Part shown: piece by piece, positions 34,162 to 47,631 of the stretch
Layout of the letters: each line of letters begins with the position of its first letter
Numbering within the stretch: position 1 is the first letter of the stretch
Assembly (NCBI RefSeq): GCF_000165425.1
Contig: NW_001799022.1
Location: 310,001-374,000, forward strand
DNA: 64,000 nt
Direction of reading: 5' to 3'
Source of the DNA: Paramecium tetraurelia
Taxonomy: Eukaryota > Ciliophora > Oligohymenophorea > Peniculida > Parameciidae
Notes under the pieces: generated by a model
Databases searched by the model: none
Seen by the model: the letters and a program-made list of their open reading frames with translations, nothing else
What the model was told of the DNA's origin: nothing
Program-made: the position numbers and the translations under genes

Positions 34162-37100
34162 TCAAAATTCAGTAGATTAAGTATATAGCTAATCTAAGAT
34201 ATTAGTATATCCAATTGATCTTTGTGAATTTGTATGAGACCTAGTTGACTTTTATGATTTATTCTTGGATCCTAATACTCTGCGTTTGGTCTCACCTCGA
34301 TTAAGCAGCTCCTCGAATTCCAGTAATATTTATTTGTTTTCTTAATTTAACCCACATTTCATTAACTAATCATAAAAATACAAATATACTTTTTAGATTA
34401 TCACTTAGAAGTACTCTTTAATCTATGGATTTTCTAATCTTTCTTAATAATATGGATAACATTCATAAAACTTTCTTGCTAAGGATTCCTTCATTTAGAG
34501 TTTCGATAATGTAAAAACAATGTTTTAAACTTCAAAATCATTGATATTTTCTTTTAACCTTCTCAACAATTTCTCAACCAATTATTCAGTCTATTTATCT
34601 AAGTATTTCAAAGTATTCATGAGAAACGTTTTATATTTATCATGACTTTCCTCGTTGGACATAGTAAATATGATGTCAGGTAAACTGTTGAGTATTCTTC
34701 TTGAATCCTTCTTCTATATTTGGAAAAAGAATCTTTTTGCTGATTATTAAATGTTTTCATCAGGGTCAGTCAATAACATGGCTATATCAGTAATTTCTCT
34801 TTTGATTTTAATCATATCATTTAAGATCAAATGTGATAGCATATTTAATGAAGTCTTTTTTACAATAAAATCCTAATTGCTTAACCCATCAAAAAGTTAT
34901 CTACAATAAGATGTTACTGTATTTGGCCATCTGTGCAATAGATCACCAATAGCAACTATTAAATTGTTCTTAAATATTCCATCAGAATTTGGATTTTATA
35001 TTAATCGAAACACTTTCTCAATATGTTCTTCACAAAATTATTCAGATAAACACATGAATTTACACAAACATAGACCTGCTGATTTATGTAATATTGTCAA
35101 CTGTACATTCTCTTCTTCAATTTCAGCCAATATCTCCAAGACTATTGGAGCATAATTTTAATAGAATCCTTTTTAAATCACACCTATTGATATTTTTAAG
35201 ATATATACTTTATTTGCATAAAGTCTATAAATATACGCAATTATATTCGTATTCTTCTTCGCAACCCCCTTAGATTTTATCCAATTCATTTTCTTTGGCT
35301 TCCTCTACATTTCTTAAATGAGTTAATTGATTCTCAATTTCGTCAATATGAAGAATGATAGCCAGAGCTGATTAACCAACAATAAATAACAATTAACTGA
35401 GTTGTATACATTAATTATTAAATACTAAAGTGGATTCCTCTTCGAGAAAGTCTTGAGTGCTATATTAATTAATGATCTAGATTTACCTTCTTTTAGGAGT
35501 CATTCCCATAGAAAAGACTTTGTAACTAAACTTTTTAATTATGTAATCATAGATACTCTCTGGAACAGGTAAAAATTAAATCAAATTTAGAATCTCTTAG
35601 CAAGCAACAAACCACAAATTGTTGGGTGTTCCAAAATAGAAATATAAAATTAAGGAAAATTGTTAGAAATATTTCTTAACAAGTACTTTGTCTTCTAAAT
35701 ACTAAATTAATTTCGCCAATTCTACAACTGTGATCCAATTGATTTCTTTTTTCTATCCATCAATTATTTTACTTATTTGATCTAATTTCATTCTTGTTAA
35801 AAGATTAGATTGCTACCCAAACATAACTCTTACTAGTTTAGAATACTAATTTAATTATTCATGTTGATTAATAGTGTAGTTCCTCATAAAATTAGTCCAT
35901 ACGATTTCAATCGTAGTTTCTTGTATCATTTTCTATTTGATCATATATCGAATGAGTTCTTCAAGGTAAATTTATTCTTTTGGCGATGAAATTTTTAATA
36001 AATGAATCAAATTATTAATTGGAACTTAATCATTATCGTTTTCTATAAATAGCATATGGAACTTTTTAGACAATTTATTGACTATTTAGGGGTTATTAGA
36101 GTGAATCAACATCTTCATGATGCCAACATCAGTATTTTCTATTTTCTATTTAAATAAAAAACTAATGAGAGAGATAGCTTTATAAATGTCAGTGATGCAT
36201 TTGCTATTTAATAGTAATTCAATGTTTGGCAATAACTTTTGTAAGAGCTCCATAAACTCTTGATATTGAATGAACACAGATTGCAATTTCTTCTTCTCTC
36301 TCAAATTAGAGACAACTAGATTCTCTTCATCTTCTAATTCTTTGAATTCTGCTTCGGTCTGTGCATTACCTTTGTCTTCTAATATCTAATCGATGGCTAT
36401 TAAAGTCTTATGAATTTCAGTTCCCAAATATTCATTTTACTCCTTGATTTCAGTGATCTTCATGAAATTTTACATTTATAACCCATCAACAAATAGGTTT
36501 TTCATAAATCTGGTTGAATTCTATATATTTTGAAATTGTACTTTGTTATTTATTTAACAAATGCCAAGGCTGCCTTTCTCACCATCGAAGAGACATCTTA
36601 CACTCTTGCGATTACCAATGGGAACATCATAAGTTATACACTTGGAGGTATAAGATTCTATGAGCATACAACTCTTAACATCTTTAAAGTGTGAACTCTA
36701 GCATATGCATTTTTATCAATAATTCTTGATGCCAATTTCTAAATGAGGAATAGTCTTTGATTTAATTGGTTTTCTTTCATTTCTACATCCTACTCCACTT
36801 TCGATGGATTCAAATGCTCAGTTAGAATATTTGTGATTATTGTATTAATGGCATTTCTAAGACAGTAGCACTAATAATAATAGATATAAATAATTTACTT
36901 CGCTATCGTAAAATTGCAAGAAAACAGGCAAATTTTAATTAAATAAATTTGGCAATTGAGCACTTACTCTTTCAAATACTTTAGATACTTGTTTTAATGA
37001 ATTGCTCTCATTTTATAAGATTTCCAAACTGTGTTAGGCTAAAATGGTAATGAATTGGGTAACAAATGCAGTGTTTTCACAATATATTAGTAAATCTGAA

Positions 37101-39269
37101 ATTTATTGATCACAATCTTCTGAATTGAATACAATTTGAATCAACCTATTTTTAATGTAATTATGAAGATTCTCTTTTCTTATGATTTTCCTAGCTTAAT
37201 TTTGTAAACATTGTTTAACATCGTTCTCCTTTATTTTTGTTTTATAAAATTATAGTATTGTTTCTATTCCCATCTAGCCATGTTTATCATATTGTCCAAA
37301 TGATGTTAATGTTTCCTTCTATAATTAATACAAATTCTCCTTCCTGTTTTTGTTTTAATCATCCAGAGTTGCCTATAAAAACTTCATCTGTAAAATCTCA
37401 AACTCCAAGGCATCCTGTCTCTTTAGAACTTCCTTCTCTAGAAACTCTAAGATATCGTCCTTTTGGATCTATCTCTAAGACTTATTATATACCTATTGCA
37501 CACCATAATAGAGGATGGTAAAAGTTTCACTATCAAAATGCTTACTGTGATTAAATTCCTCAATAGCTGATCTCATTTATCTGAGTATCAGTCTGCTATC
37601 CTTGGTTTTGAGTGAATTGTAAAGACTATTATCAAACTATCATATAAGTTCATCATACTTAAATATTGGGATATTCACTTAGCTCGTTCATAAAACTTTT
37701 TAAATTCAAATAATTTATGCGGCAATTTATTATAAATATATATATAATATATCAACTTACATTACTATTTTCCCAATAAAATCCTGAATTACTTTGCACT
37801 TTTTTCTGTTGTTAGACCCAATAGAAATCAGCATTGGAATTTGGAAACTAGACCTCATCTGATTGTTACAAGAGTGGATCCTTCAAATCTATTTTTATAT
37901 CAAAATTTTCATCATTTTCATCAGTAGGGTGTTAAATAGCCCAAATTTCAATGATGTTAATTTACAATTTCTTCACATAGGGTAGAATTAGAGGTCCATT
38001 TTCATATGAATCATCTGTTTGAGTGCAATAGGAATTCTGTAAGTCTTTATCAATCCAGATTCTGCACCCCTCTCCATTTTTACCCCCAAATCCAATTCCC
38101 TTATTGGAATCAAGAAAACAGTAGTTTTATTCTCCTCTTCTTTTGGATCTATAAATCTTAAAATGAGGATAGAGACAGAAAATGCAATCCTTCTTGGTTC
38201 CAAAGTATTATCTGGTGTCATACCATCTAAGATTCGTTAGAGCTCCAAATATCTATTATTTAGTCTTCTATTCATATTTTTCTTCATGTTAAAAAAACAT
38301 AATCGTAGGTAATTTACAATCTAAGTGTTTTGAGTATTGATAATACCTTTGAGTGATTGAACCATTTGATTAAACCCCCCTTGATGTGCAACACTTGAAT
38401 ATAACAAGGTTAATTAATTGCAATCAGTAAGCACCGATTAGGTACTCAATAATAATTGGAAAAACAATTCATCGGTTACAAAATATGATGGAGTATTGAC
38501 AACTGGAATGGTATTCTAAAGGAAAGTATATATATATAATTTAATTACATTAAATTGTTTTCCCATAAATTTAGCTTAAAAATACTTTTTGATAAGATAT
38601 TTAGTTCCTGGCATCTACTTTGAAATGAAGTCCATCAACTAAACCCAAGACAAGGAACCTGATTCATTTTCTAGATTTAGAATTAATCAAAATACTATAG
38701 AGTTAATCTACTAATGATTTAATGTATTTCTCATTAGTTGGTGCGTTCTTCTGAGCATGTTGATACATTTTGATAATATCCTAAAAGGTTGAAGGGGATT
38801 AGAAATACTTTGATGACACTGAGAGTGTCAAGATAAGTTAATTGCAATTGGGCCAACTCTTCTTTTGATTTTACATATCTATAGTTCTGCAAAGTAATCA
38901 AGGACATCAATTCAAATCTTTCTAGGTTCTTGAAGGCTGGAACCGAAGTTTGAACATCCTTCACTAACAGCTCCACTATATATTGTAGGCAATATTAAGA
39001 ATACAGAATTCAAACAAGGGTTCCTTCCTCACAAAACCATCACTTCCACTGTACAATTCAAGGAACTTAAATAACTTGATTCCAAAGGCAGGATTTTCTG
39101 AGAAGATATCCTCGAAGGATCGTTAATTGAGTTACTTAGTATCACGAGTTCTAATAATATTATTGTTATTACTCACTACTTAATTCACAGTAATATTGAA
39201 ATTATTGATCCAATTGAGTATATTCAGCTTAATCAAATGCTAAGACTACTGTGTTCTTTCTTGAATCAT
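34162..39269 (-). CDS. Condensin complex subunit CAP-D2 (Cnd1-like), complete paralogue
   Basis: HEAT-repeat condensin subunit of roughly 1600 residues. ATG 39269 reads MIQERTQQSQHLIKLNILNW; a 29-base intron joins FEF to LELLVKDVQTSV, resembling the Cnd1 N-terminal part. The long middle is helical HEAT-type sequence with many mini-introns. The C-terminal block is diagnostic: LHKSAGLCLCKFMCLSEQFC, NNLIVAIGDLLHRWPNT, MLSHLILNDMIKIKRE, MLLTDPDENIQQSAKRFF and SLPDIIFTM. A basic Ser/Thr tail (RRVLGSKNKSQKSTRS) ends at TGA 34162. Compared with 1-2101 the shared block is clearly homologous but strongly diverged, so this is an old duplication. I did not resolve every exon edge. Confidence 0.88.
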
Positions 39270-39340
39270 AACAATTGCCCATGTATCGAATTAATAAATA
39301 TAAATTATTAAAATAAAACGATAAATGTTTAATCTTTTCA

Positions 39341-41280
39341 TCAATCAAGTAATCTGCTTTAAGTTACAATCATCCTTATCATCGTTGTATTTTCAACTAG
39401 ATTCATGTGAGCAGTTCGACCAATGAAATTATCCCAATTCTTATCATTCTCTGTATATATGAAATTCACTTCAACCCTTGTGCATTCAGGCAATTTAATG
39501 TTGTCAAGCATGGTTTAATAGATCTGCTGTTTATCTTGCGGAACTCTGGTGGATTTCTCGAGTCTGGCAACCTCAAAGGGAACAAAGTCATCCTGTGTCG
39601 AGCTGACCAGGATCACTTTTTGGAACCACTCTAAACTTTGGACTGTCGATAGATAATAGAGATAAGAATTCTAAGGCACTGAGGCATCTTACATTTGTAA
39701 TTCAGCCATACTTTAACTGGATGAGAAATTGGTCATGAACCACAATCCAGTTTTGACCAAACTATTTTATTTTACAAATAACCCTACATGAGGGGATCCA
39801 AGACTTACATAAAATCTCATCTTGTTTTAATGCATACTTAAATTACAAAGAGCTGATCGTGCTACTACTCCTCCTAAGGAATGGCATATAAATGATAATT
39901 CATCTATTCCATCCATCAATTAGATTTAGGCTTGGATTTCGATGCTTAATTTGTGACCCATCACTCTAATTGATTCTTCTCCTTCTCTTTGGTTGCAACT
40001 GGACAACAGTGTGAAGCATTTCGGATAATAGATTTTGATAATGTTCCTCCATCTCCTCATATCAAAGGGAGAGCCCTTATATCCATGGACAAACACAATC
40101 AGATGTTTGCTTTCTGCCTTCTTTTAATTTAGTTAGTATTGCTTCACTTCATTTTGCGAGTATTTCAGTAGAATTGGCAGATTGTCCAATATTTCTGTAG
40201 ATGTAATGGGTAGAATGGGCAATATTCTTTGGTCTAGTTGTCTCAAGGAAATGATTAGGTTGTTGTTCTTCAAGGTTTTGTCGAATTATGGGAAATCGGT
40301 AATTTTAATGACGAATTCTTCATAAAGATCTTGGAGTTCCGAAATATACTTAAATTTCAATTTCTTCATTAGTTTAGCATACACCTTTGATACTACGTCG
40401 ATGTAGACATACCAAAGCATATACAATTGTAAACTGATTGAATTGATTTGACGTTCTAGGTCTTCGCTGTTATATTCCACTTCTCCCAAACAGGCCAATT
40501 GGGACTAAAATTAATTCTCTTTTAAAATACTAAATAATGTGCAAATTTTGTTGGCTCCGTTATAAATTCGGCAATGGTCTCTTTGTATTACTGAATAAAC
40601 TGCTTGAATATCGATTCCAGGTAATCAAAGGTTTTCTATTACAATAGTTCGTATTGGCCCTTTCTTTTGTATTTTTGAATGTAGTCAATCATTGTTAATC
40701 CCTCCTTTCGCTACTAATACTTTAGGTCTATTAATCACTTAATCATACTCAAAGGCAGTGAGAACACAAAGCAATTTATCACGCAGGCAGTGTTGGGATC
40801 AAAGGTGATAGGCAAATAATTGTGATTGATCTGTTTTAGAGAATGAATGACGTAGGTCTGGGAAGTGAGTTTGTTCAAGGGCAATGCTTCTTGATCTGGG
40901 AATGTTTCAGCAGATTTACTGTCCAGAAATAATAAATCAACTTGCAATTCTACAGAGTTTAATTATGCAAATGTATTTTGTTCTATTCTAAATATGCATC
41001 CTTCGCACAAATTAATCTAAATTCTAATCATTTATACCTCCTCATCTTCATATCTAATAGCGAAAGAACTTGATAGGTAGTATTGATCTCGGATGTCTTA
41101 TCCAACCAATCTTTGATCCCTTTGTTTCTTCTATTTGGTTATCCCCAATTAATCCAAAGTCAAATATGGCAAATGCTTGGGTATTGATATTTAGATCCTG
41201 TAGATTCCTTATTAAAATAGATCAACATTTCGAAAATTTCGAATAAACACTAACAATTCAATTTATGTTATGAAACTCAT
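39341..41280 (-). CDS. FAM135-type protein with C-terminal DUF676 serine-hydrolase domain
   Basis: Start ATG 41280 gives LLVFIRNFRNVDLFQQGIYR, matching the FAM135 N-terminal block (NVDLFQRGYY). A long helical middle follows (LERQINSISLQLYMLWYVYI, KLKFKYISELQDLYEEF). The C-terminal lipase-like domain has HLIVFVHGYKGSPFDMRRWR, LSFICHSLGGVVARSAL with the nucleophile elbow SLGG, FYVSLGSPHVG, SSTQDDFVPFEVAR (Asp candidate) and a late His in GRTAHMNLVE, so a full Ser-Asp-His triad is plausible. Introns include 21-base ones before INLCEGC and before LKYQQ. Probably a membrane-associated lipase or esterase; substrate unknown. Confidence 0.87.
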
Positions 41281-41393
41281 AAATTTAATATAATCTTTTT
41301 ATCTACATTAACTTCTATTTTATAACCTAATTCATAAACTCAACTTATGGATCACACCACAATTACTAACATTCTCAATAGCTATGGGTACAC
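41281..41393. promoter_or_regulatory. Divergent intergenic region
   Basis: 113 bases between the FAM135-like start (minus) and the gene at 41394 (plus). No motif picked out. An ATG at 41347 upstream in another frame is not needed. Confidence 0.4.
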
Positions 41394-42806
41394 TCATATA
41401 TTTATAGCCAAGCTTTAAAGGTCCAGAACCACAATATAAAACCATTAATTATTCGATAGTCCCCAAAAATCAAAGTTTGGAAGATCATATAGAAAAACCA
41501 CAACTTGAAATCCTCCAGCAATTGAATGAGGAGAAGAAATGCCGAGATCTTGTTGAAATCCATGGCATCACCTTGGAAAAAACTAAATAATTTTATGCTG
41601 ATAAAATCAAGGAATACAACGATATCATCGATTTAAAGCATATCAAAAATAAAAGAAACCAATCCCAATCAGTTGAAAAATCTCACAATCAAACATTTAT
41701 TCGGTTTGCAGGAGACGAAGGTAAAATCACTAATTTTCACATATCCATCAATTCGAAGAATCTCATCCCACTTTTGAATGAAATCAACAGGAGGGCTAAT
41801 AATGAATAGACCATAGACAATCCACTTAGTTACAGGAGATCAACGAGAAATAATCAAAATAACACATTGAAAACCTCAAACAATTACACCAATATCAAGT
41901 ATACTCTACAGACAATCAGACCTAAATAACCATAGAATATCACTCAAAGATTGGAATAAAAATTAATTAACTTTGATCGCTTAAACTAAAGTTAGATTAG
42001 CCCAATGAATCAAGTGAACTTTAATGAAGATCTATCCATTGATGTGATTAAGAAGAGAAAATCATTTTCAATCGACCTTAAATTCAAAAGAAGGAACTCT
42101 GAAAAAAAGAAAACAAACACCTACTCCAAATAGCAAAAATAGGACATTCCTAAAGTAGTTATATAATGATTTTAAGGTAGATTTATCATAACTGATTTCG
42201 GATTCCTTTAGATAAAACATATCAAGTTCTTGTTAATATGAGGATGATCAAGCCGAAATTACACAAAGAGACTCCCAATTTAATAATAACAATTTAGAAT
42301 TGACTCAGATCCAATACCCACCTCTGGAGACTAAAATTGAGTAACTTAATTAGAGTTCATTTGATTAAACTGAAAAAGAGCAACTACCAGATATTTATAA
42401 AGACATAAGTAAATATTAATTGTTCATTCAAATAGATGTTAATTAATATTTTGATTTTGAACAGAGACAAAAAGTGCTCAAAAGAAGGAAGGAAGTTGTA
42501 CATGAGATATTAAACAAACAGAAACCTAAATTCTTACATATTTGTGGATCCAAATTTCCAGTTATTAATAGTGAATAAAATTGGAACAACTACAACAACC
42601 TGAGAATTAGGATAACAGAAAGGGAACTCTAATAGAAAGTGCATCAATTGAGAAATACAAAAGAATAATATTAAGATTTTGAGAACCTAACTATGTTGTC
42701 TGGACCACCTATAACTACCAGTTATGTTACCAATAATCTAAAATCAGATTATTAGGATGTCAAAGTTACTAAGATTATGAAATAGCTAAATACTTTTAAA
42801 TAGTGA
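41394..42806 (+). CDS. Unrecognised Asn/Gln/Lys-rich protein with coiled segments
   Basis: ATG 41394 reads MGTLIYLQPSFKGPEPQ and stays open. Helical piece EILQQLNEEKKCRDLVEIH; then FIRFAGDEGKITNFHISINS with some beta pattern; Asn/Ser/Lys-rich low complexity; after a 22-base intron (near 42157) a second helical part, RQKVLKRRKEVVHEILNKQ and ITERELQQKVHQLRN. About 460 residues. No known domain. A 27-base stretch at about 42411-42437 could be an intron with no effect on frame. Stop TGA 42804-42806. Confidence 0.62.
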
Positions 42807-42870
42807 ATTAGCTCCTTTGCTTTGAATGTGAAATATTTATTATATATTATAAAGTTAATATCAATCTCAA

Positions 42871-43942
42871 ATGTAAAATAAAAATAAGAGATCAATTACC
42901 TATGATTTAATCGAAAACAATAATTAAGATCATGCCATGTTTTATAAAGGAGGTCTTATGAAAAACAAAAAACCATACAAGTTGAAGCTTGAACTGAAAC
43001 CACTCAAAGACGAAATCTCCTCAACGTAATTCGGAGAGATAGTGGAAAATGAAGATTTCAAAAAAATAGATGAACTAGACAGAGATTCCAAAAAAAAATA
43101 CTAAACTAATAATAAGACTTCATTAAAACTACCGATCATTTATAAAAATAGATCAAAATCCTCTCAAGTTTAAACCTATTTATAACCATACTCAAATTCA
43201 GATGCTGAAATTATGGACAATAGTAAGTAAGACAAAATATGTAATATATTTATGTATAAGTTAGCCATGAGACCGATATTCAAATCTATCAATCAAATCT
43301 TAAGTAAACATCAATAAAAGACTAATTAGCCTAAAAATAATACTGAATTTGAAAACGATAAAATCTCAAATGATCAAAGCATCTTAAAGTAATTTTCTTT
43401 AGTATTAAGACTCTCGCAGTTTTTAAGTCAAAATTAAAACGATAACATTAACATAGGAAAATACGTTTAAGAGAAAATAGAGCAAAAGAGAATTAATAAT
43501 TTTCGATAATTATATAAAAATGCTGTTAAGTATTAAAGCGACGAAGGTAAACTCATTTATATAAATTAATTAATTAGAAGAAAATGGTTGTATTCTCTCC
43601 AGCAAAGAATTATAATAAGTAGAACATATCAAAAACAGAAGAAAAGTCATTCTAAAAATGGCTCAAAGAAAATCTCCAAAGTTTCTCTACCCCTTAGGCC
43701 CCAAAATAAGGGTTCCTAATTTTTCTTTAGAAAACCAATATTTCTAGATTCAATAAAACTTAACTAGCAGAGCTTAAGGAGGATAATTATCTCCAAAAAA
43801 GAAAAAAACCTACAATTTCGAGGATGACATTTCTATCCAGAAATTAGATAGTCCACCTAAAGATAAATGCTTTCCTACTTCCTCAATGTAAGAAGATTAC
43901 CTAAATATTAAGATTTAATAAATTGTTAAGTCTTTTCTATGA
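42871..43942 (+). CDS. Unrecognised Lys/Ser/Gln-rich protein
   Basis: No family recognised. Starts 64 bases after the previous stop with a Lys/Asn-rich, probably disordered sequence (YKGGLMKNKKPYKLKLEL, then Asp/Lys and Ser-rich parts). A helical stretch HQQKTNQPKNNTE ... LKQFSLVLRLSQFL follows. An intron of about 31 bases near 43545-43575 joins to DEEENGCILSSKELQQVEHI, basic NRRKVILKMAQRKSPKF and a terminal GQLSPKKKKTYNFEDDIS. The end ...KIQQIVKSFL meets TGA 43940-43942. Another intron near 43225-43256 is likely but unclear. Function unknown; the composition of both this and the preceding gene suggests structural or nuclear roles without proof. Confidence 0.58.
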
Positions 43943-44163
43943 TTTTAATTTTATTTTAAGTAATTTAATTAATATTCTAAATGGAGTGAGGTTATCAAAT
44001 GAAATTTTCAAACAGTACATTATTCAGTTCTAGTGAAATTGATGGTTAATATCGATTTACTAATCTAATATTTTTGATTAAGAAAATAGTGAGTAAAATT
44101 ATTTGTAATTATTATAACATAATTTTATCCAATATATAAAACACATTAATAAATAAATAAAGA

Positions 44164-46469
44164 TCAAATTTAGTCATTTTCCCATCTTCTAGCAAACATT
44201 ATAGGATCATTATTCTATTTTTGATTTTCTAACAGTATTTCTTAGATAACCTGGAAATCTTTCTGTAATTTAACTATATTTATTTTTTATAAATAATGCA
44301 ATAACAATTAAGAGAAACTAACTCTAAATTCAGATAAATCTTTATTGAAAAATTATTCAAATTATTTATCAGGAGTGATATAAAATACAGTTTCTACTTT
44401 TGAATAAAATGATAAAAAGTTATCGATCCAGCCTTATATAATGCCTTGTTTATTTGATGGACAATACTTTTAAACATAAGTTGCCTTGATTCCTAAAAGC
44501 TTTCTGATTAAAAAATAGCATTTTTATTTGTCTTCTGTATTAATACAATCAAACTATTTAAGGACACTATTTAAATACAATAAAAATTTGTAAGTAGGCC
44601 TTATTGATGCAGAAAGAAATTCTTCCTTATCATCTTAGATATTAGAATTAAAATCACTTGTGAATTTATCAGTAATAACATTTTATTTAGATTTGGTTTA
44701 GGATGCAAATTGCCTAAATTAAGAGGTTGTATTAGTTTAGAAATAGCAATTTTGTTTATTCTCCTAAGGGTTCTTTTATAAGCTCAATCCAGATGATTTT
44801 AAAGCTGGAGTCATGATATTTTATTGAGATTATACAACCCTAACAGGAGACTTCTTTTGTTAAATAGAATTGCTATTTTAAACTGAGTAAGATTACTTTT
44901 ATAAACTTTAGGAAATATCTATGATTTTTTGTTTTTCTTACAAAATCTAATGGCAGTTTGAAAATTAATGATTATTTATAGTGTCATTGGTACTATTTTC
45001 TTCTCCAGATAAGCCATGGGTGTTGCTATTATTATCAAAATTTTATGTTGTTATAGGTATCTTAATGGCAGTTATTTTTTCTTATTCTTTTTGTGAGGTT
45101 TATTTGAGTTATTACTCCGGGATTAATTCTTGATTTTTGCTTTGCATGTCAATTAATTCAAGTGATTTTTAGTTTTTAAGTCTAGATTCAAGAGTAAAAT
45201 TAGTGAATTTAATCGACGATTATTATTAAGGCTTAGGGATTGCTTCAATTTTTTATGTGTAAGACTCTTTTATTGGTTACTCTATTAATAAATTTGAGTT
45301 AATTTAATTGATTTAAAGAGTCAAATCATAAGGTTTCTCTTCCAAATCAGTATGACTTTTTTTAGCATCTATAAGTTAAGCAACTTAATTTATTTTAATA
45401 ACTTTTTTAGAATCTAAATTTTATAATCCTATTATCTCATGTGATTTAAAATTTAAATGTTCCTTAAGCTAATTTTCACTGATACCTCCTGCATTATTTG
45501 AGAGTGATTAATTATTTAGTAACTAATCTTCTAATTATGATCTAGACTATTATAGATCTTGAGAAATATAACTGGTTTTAATAGATCTATATGGAATGCT
45601 TTGATGTGAAAGAGTTTAGATTTTCTTAGGTTGAATTGACAAGTTGGCAATGATTTCATTAATGGACATTCGCTTTTCTGGATCAATATTCAACATATTT
45701 AGCATTAGTTCTTTAGTTTTAGGAGTAGTTATTGTATCATTTTTGATTTTGTTGATGAGAAATGAGTGCTTCTTACTTAATTCGTTTTCCTATTTAGAAA
45801 ACAAAGGGAGTTCTCGATATATCATCTAAAATAAAACTATTCCTAAAGACCAAATATCTGATTTTTCTGAGTAAACATTATTTTGCGCAGTTTCAGGAGC
45901 CATGTACATGGGGGTGCCTACATTAAACTTCTTTATGATGCTCTCATATTGGTTCTCGATAACTGCAAAGCCAAAGTCAGCTAGTTTGTATGATCCATTA
46001 GATTTTAATATATTGGCTGGTTTGATATCTCTATGTATTATTTCTATTAATTTACCATAAAGGTGTTACTTTTATCATGTAATGCTTTAATTCCCTAAGC
46101 AATTTATTAGAACACTTCTAGGGTTTATGTTTCTGTGAATTATGTGGAGTCTAAAATTTCAGCCAAATCCCGTTCGTTACAATATTCACAGATCAAATAT
46201 CTATTATTTTTAGTTTCAAATGTATCATAAATTTTCATTAAATTTGGATGATCTATTAAACTCAATACTTGAATTTCATTTTTTAGCAAACTTTTGGAAA
46301 TTTGAGTAGTTAGTTATTGAATACTTATTACCTTAATTGCTACTACTTAATTAGTTTTTGTGTTAACTCCTTTATATACTTTCGATGAGTATCCGGAACC
46401 TATTAAATCATTATTCTCATAAGTATAATTAGATATAGTTTTCCTGATATTTTAAGAATTATTATTCAT
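44164..46469 (-). CDS. ULK/ATG1-like Ser/Thr protein kinase with long Gln/Ser-rich tail
   Basis: Kinase domain at the N-terminus: IGSGYSSKVYKGVN glycine loop, VVAIKVIS lysine, LLKNEIQVLSLIDHPNLMKI, EYCNERDLAEIL, catalytic HRDIKPANILK after a mini-intron, LADFGFAV, VGTPMYMAPETAQ, SDIWSLGIVLFQM. The glycine loop and the HRDIKPANI/DFGFA/GTPMYMAPE set are those of the ULK/ATG1-like group common in ciliates. All catalytic residues are intact. About 450 residues follow: Ser/Gln/Asn-rich, with helical parts at the end (INIVKLQKDFQVIQEILLEN) and a last FARRWENDQI. The tail may recruit partners as in ULK kinases; a role in autophagy or motility cannot be chosen from sequence. Confidence 0.85.
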
Positions 46470-46619
46470 TTATTTTAATATCAAATATTTTAGACTTTCA
46501 AATTCATTTCAAATCAAATTTAGGATTCCAACATTAAAGATTAATTCTCACTTCTTTTCCAAACAATAATTTGAAATATATATAGAAATTATAATATTAT
46601 TTGAAATCTTTATGTCTAG

Positions 46620-47503
46620 TCATTTTTAGGTATCCAAAAACACATAATTCTATATCATTTTTATATCCTTTTCTAGTTAACCAATTCCTTTTTCACATTG
46701 TCCTTATCTTTTGGATAAGAATTTTTAGTAATACTTTATCATCTAAACCACAATGTCAATCATTTTGATATGAGTTATAGATTCATATTCTTTTGTAAAA
46801 GATCTCCACATGTTTTTAATCTCTTTTCTGATCATTCTACTTCCTCTTGACACATCACATATTGTTATGTTTTAATCTCACCCATCTCATTAATATGCAT
46901 ATTTCTAATTATTTCGTATCCTCATATTAGTTAATTTGTTAAATAATCTGGATCTATTCAACTCTCCATATCTATGTTCTTCACTTAATTATTTGTGCTG
47001 ATAAAATATTTTCAACCATAATTTGTTATTATATAATTTTGTATGATTTTAAACTAAATATGAACTTTCATTTTTCTTGGGAACAGAAGATTGTAAGGAG
47101 GTTGGACCTTTAAATTATTAAACTAAATATTCATAAATACTACCTAAAAGTATATTATATAAATGTCATAGCTTCTGCATGTTTTACTTTAAATATATTA
47201 GTTTTTGATATGAAACAAAGGAATAGCAAGACTTTATGAACTTTGATCCTCCTGATGAGTTTGATTATCTTACTCGTGATTGAGGTTCTTTGACTATGAA
47301 CCTTCTCTATTAAAAATTCTTAAATTTTGTCTACTTATTGTATGGTAATTAATTGTGCTAGAAGGAGCAGAGAGATTTGAGGAGTAAGCAGATCTATAGA
47401 GTATTTCTTTTGGAGTAGCAATATATTCTTTAAGAATTAAAATTGTATATATCTACTCCTGCTAGTAAATTATATAAATTATAAAAATAATATTTATTTA
47501 CAT
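46620..47503 (-). CDS. Unrecognised Ser/Asn/Gln-rich protein, exons partly resolved
   Basis: From ATG 47503: MQINIIFYNLYNLLAGVDIY, then ATPKEILYRSAYSSNLSAPS and a polar, probably disordered region (REGSQSKNLNHEQDNQTHQE). A 21-base intron near 47117-47137 leads to VQPPYNLLFPRKMKVHIQF. The C-terminal part is helical: EIKNMWRSFTKEYESITHIK, MIDIVVQMIKYYQKFLSKRQ, GIGQLEKDIKMIQNYVF, ending at TGA 46620. One or two introns around 46900-47000 are not settled. No family recognised. Confidence 0.5.
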
Positions 47504-47631
47504 AGTTAAAAAGTTGGGTATTTTTAAATTTAATTCTACCCAGCTAAATTCTGAATAAAAATTAAATGAAGATTGATACTTATATCAATAATTTCATTTG
47601 AATTTACTCATTAATATAAATTAAATTTAAA

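Noticed and set aside
37733-37752. TA-rich run as a replication origin or telomere-addition site
   Set aside because: It is a short AT run in an intron or coding-gap context of the condensin gene; no telomeric repeats or origin features are present.
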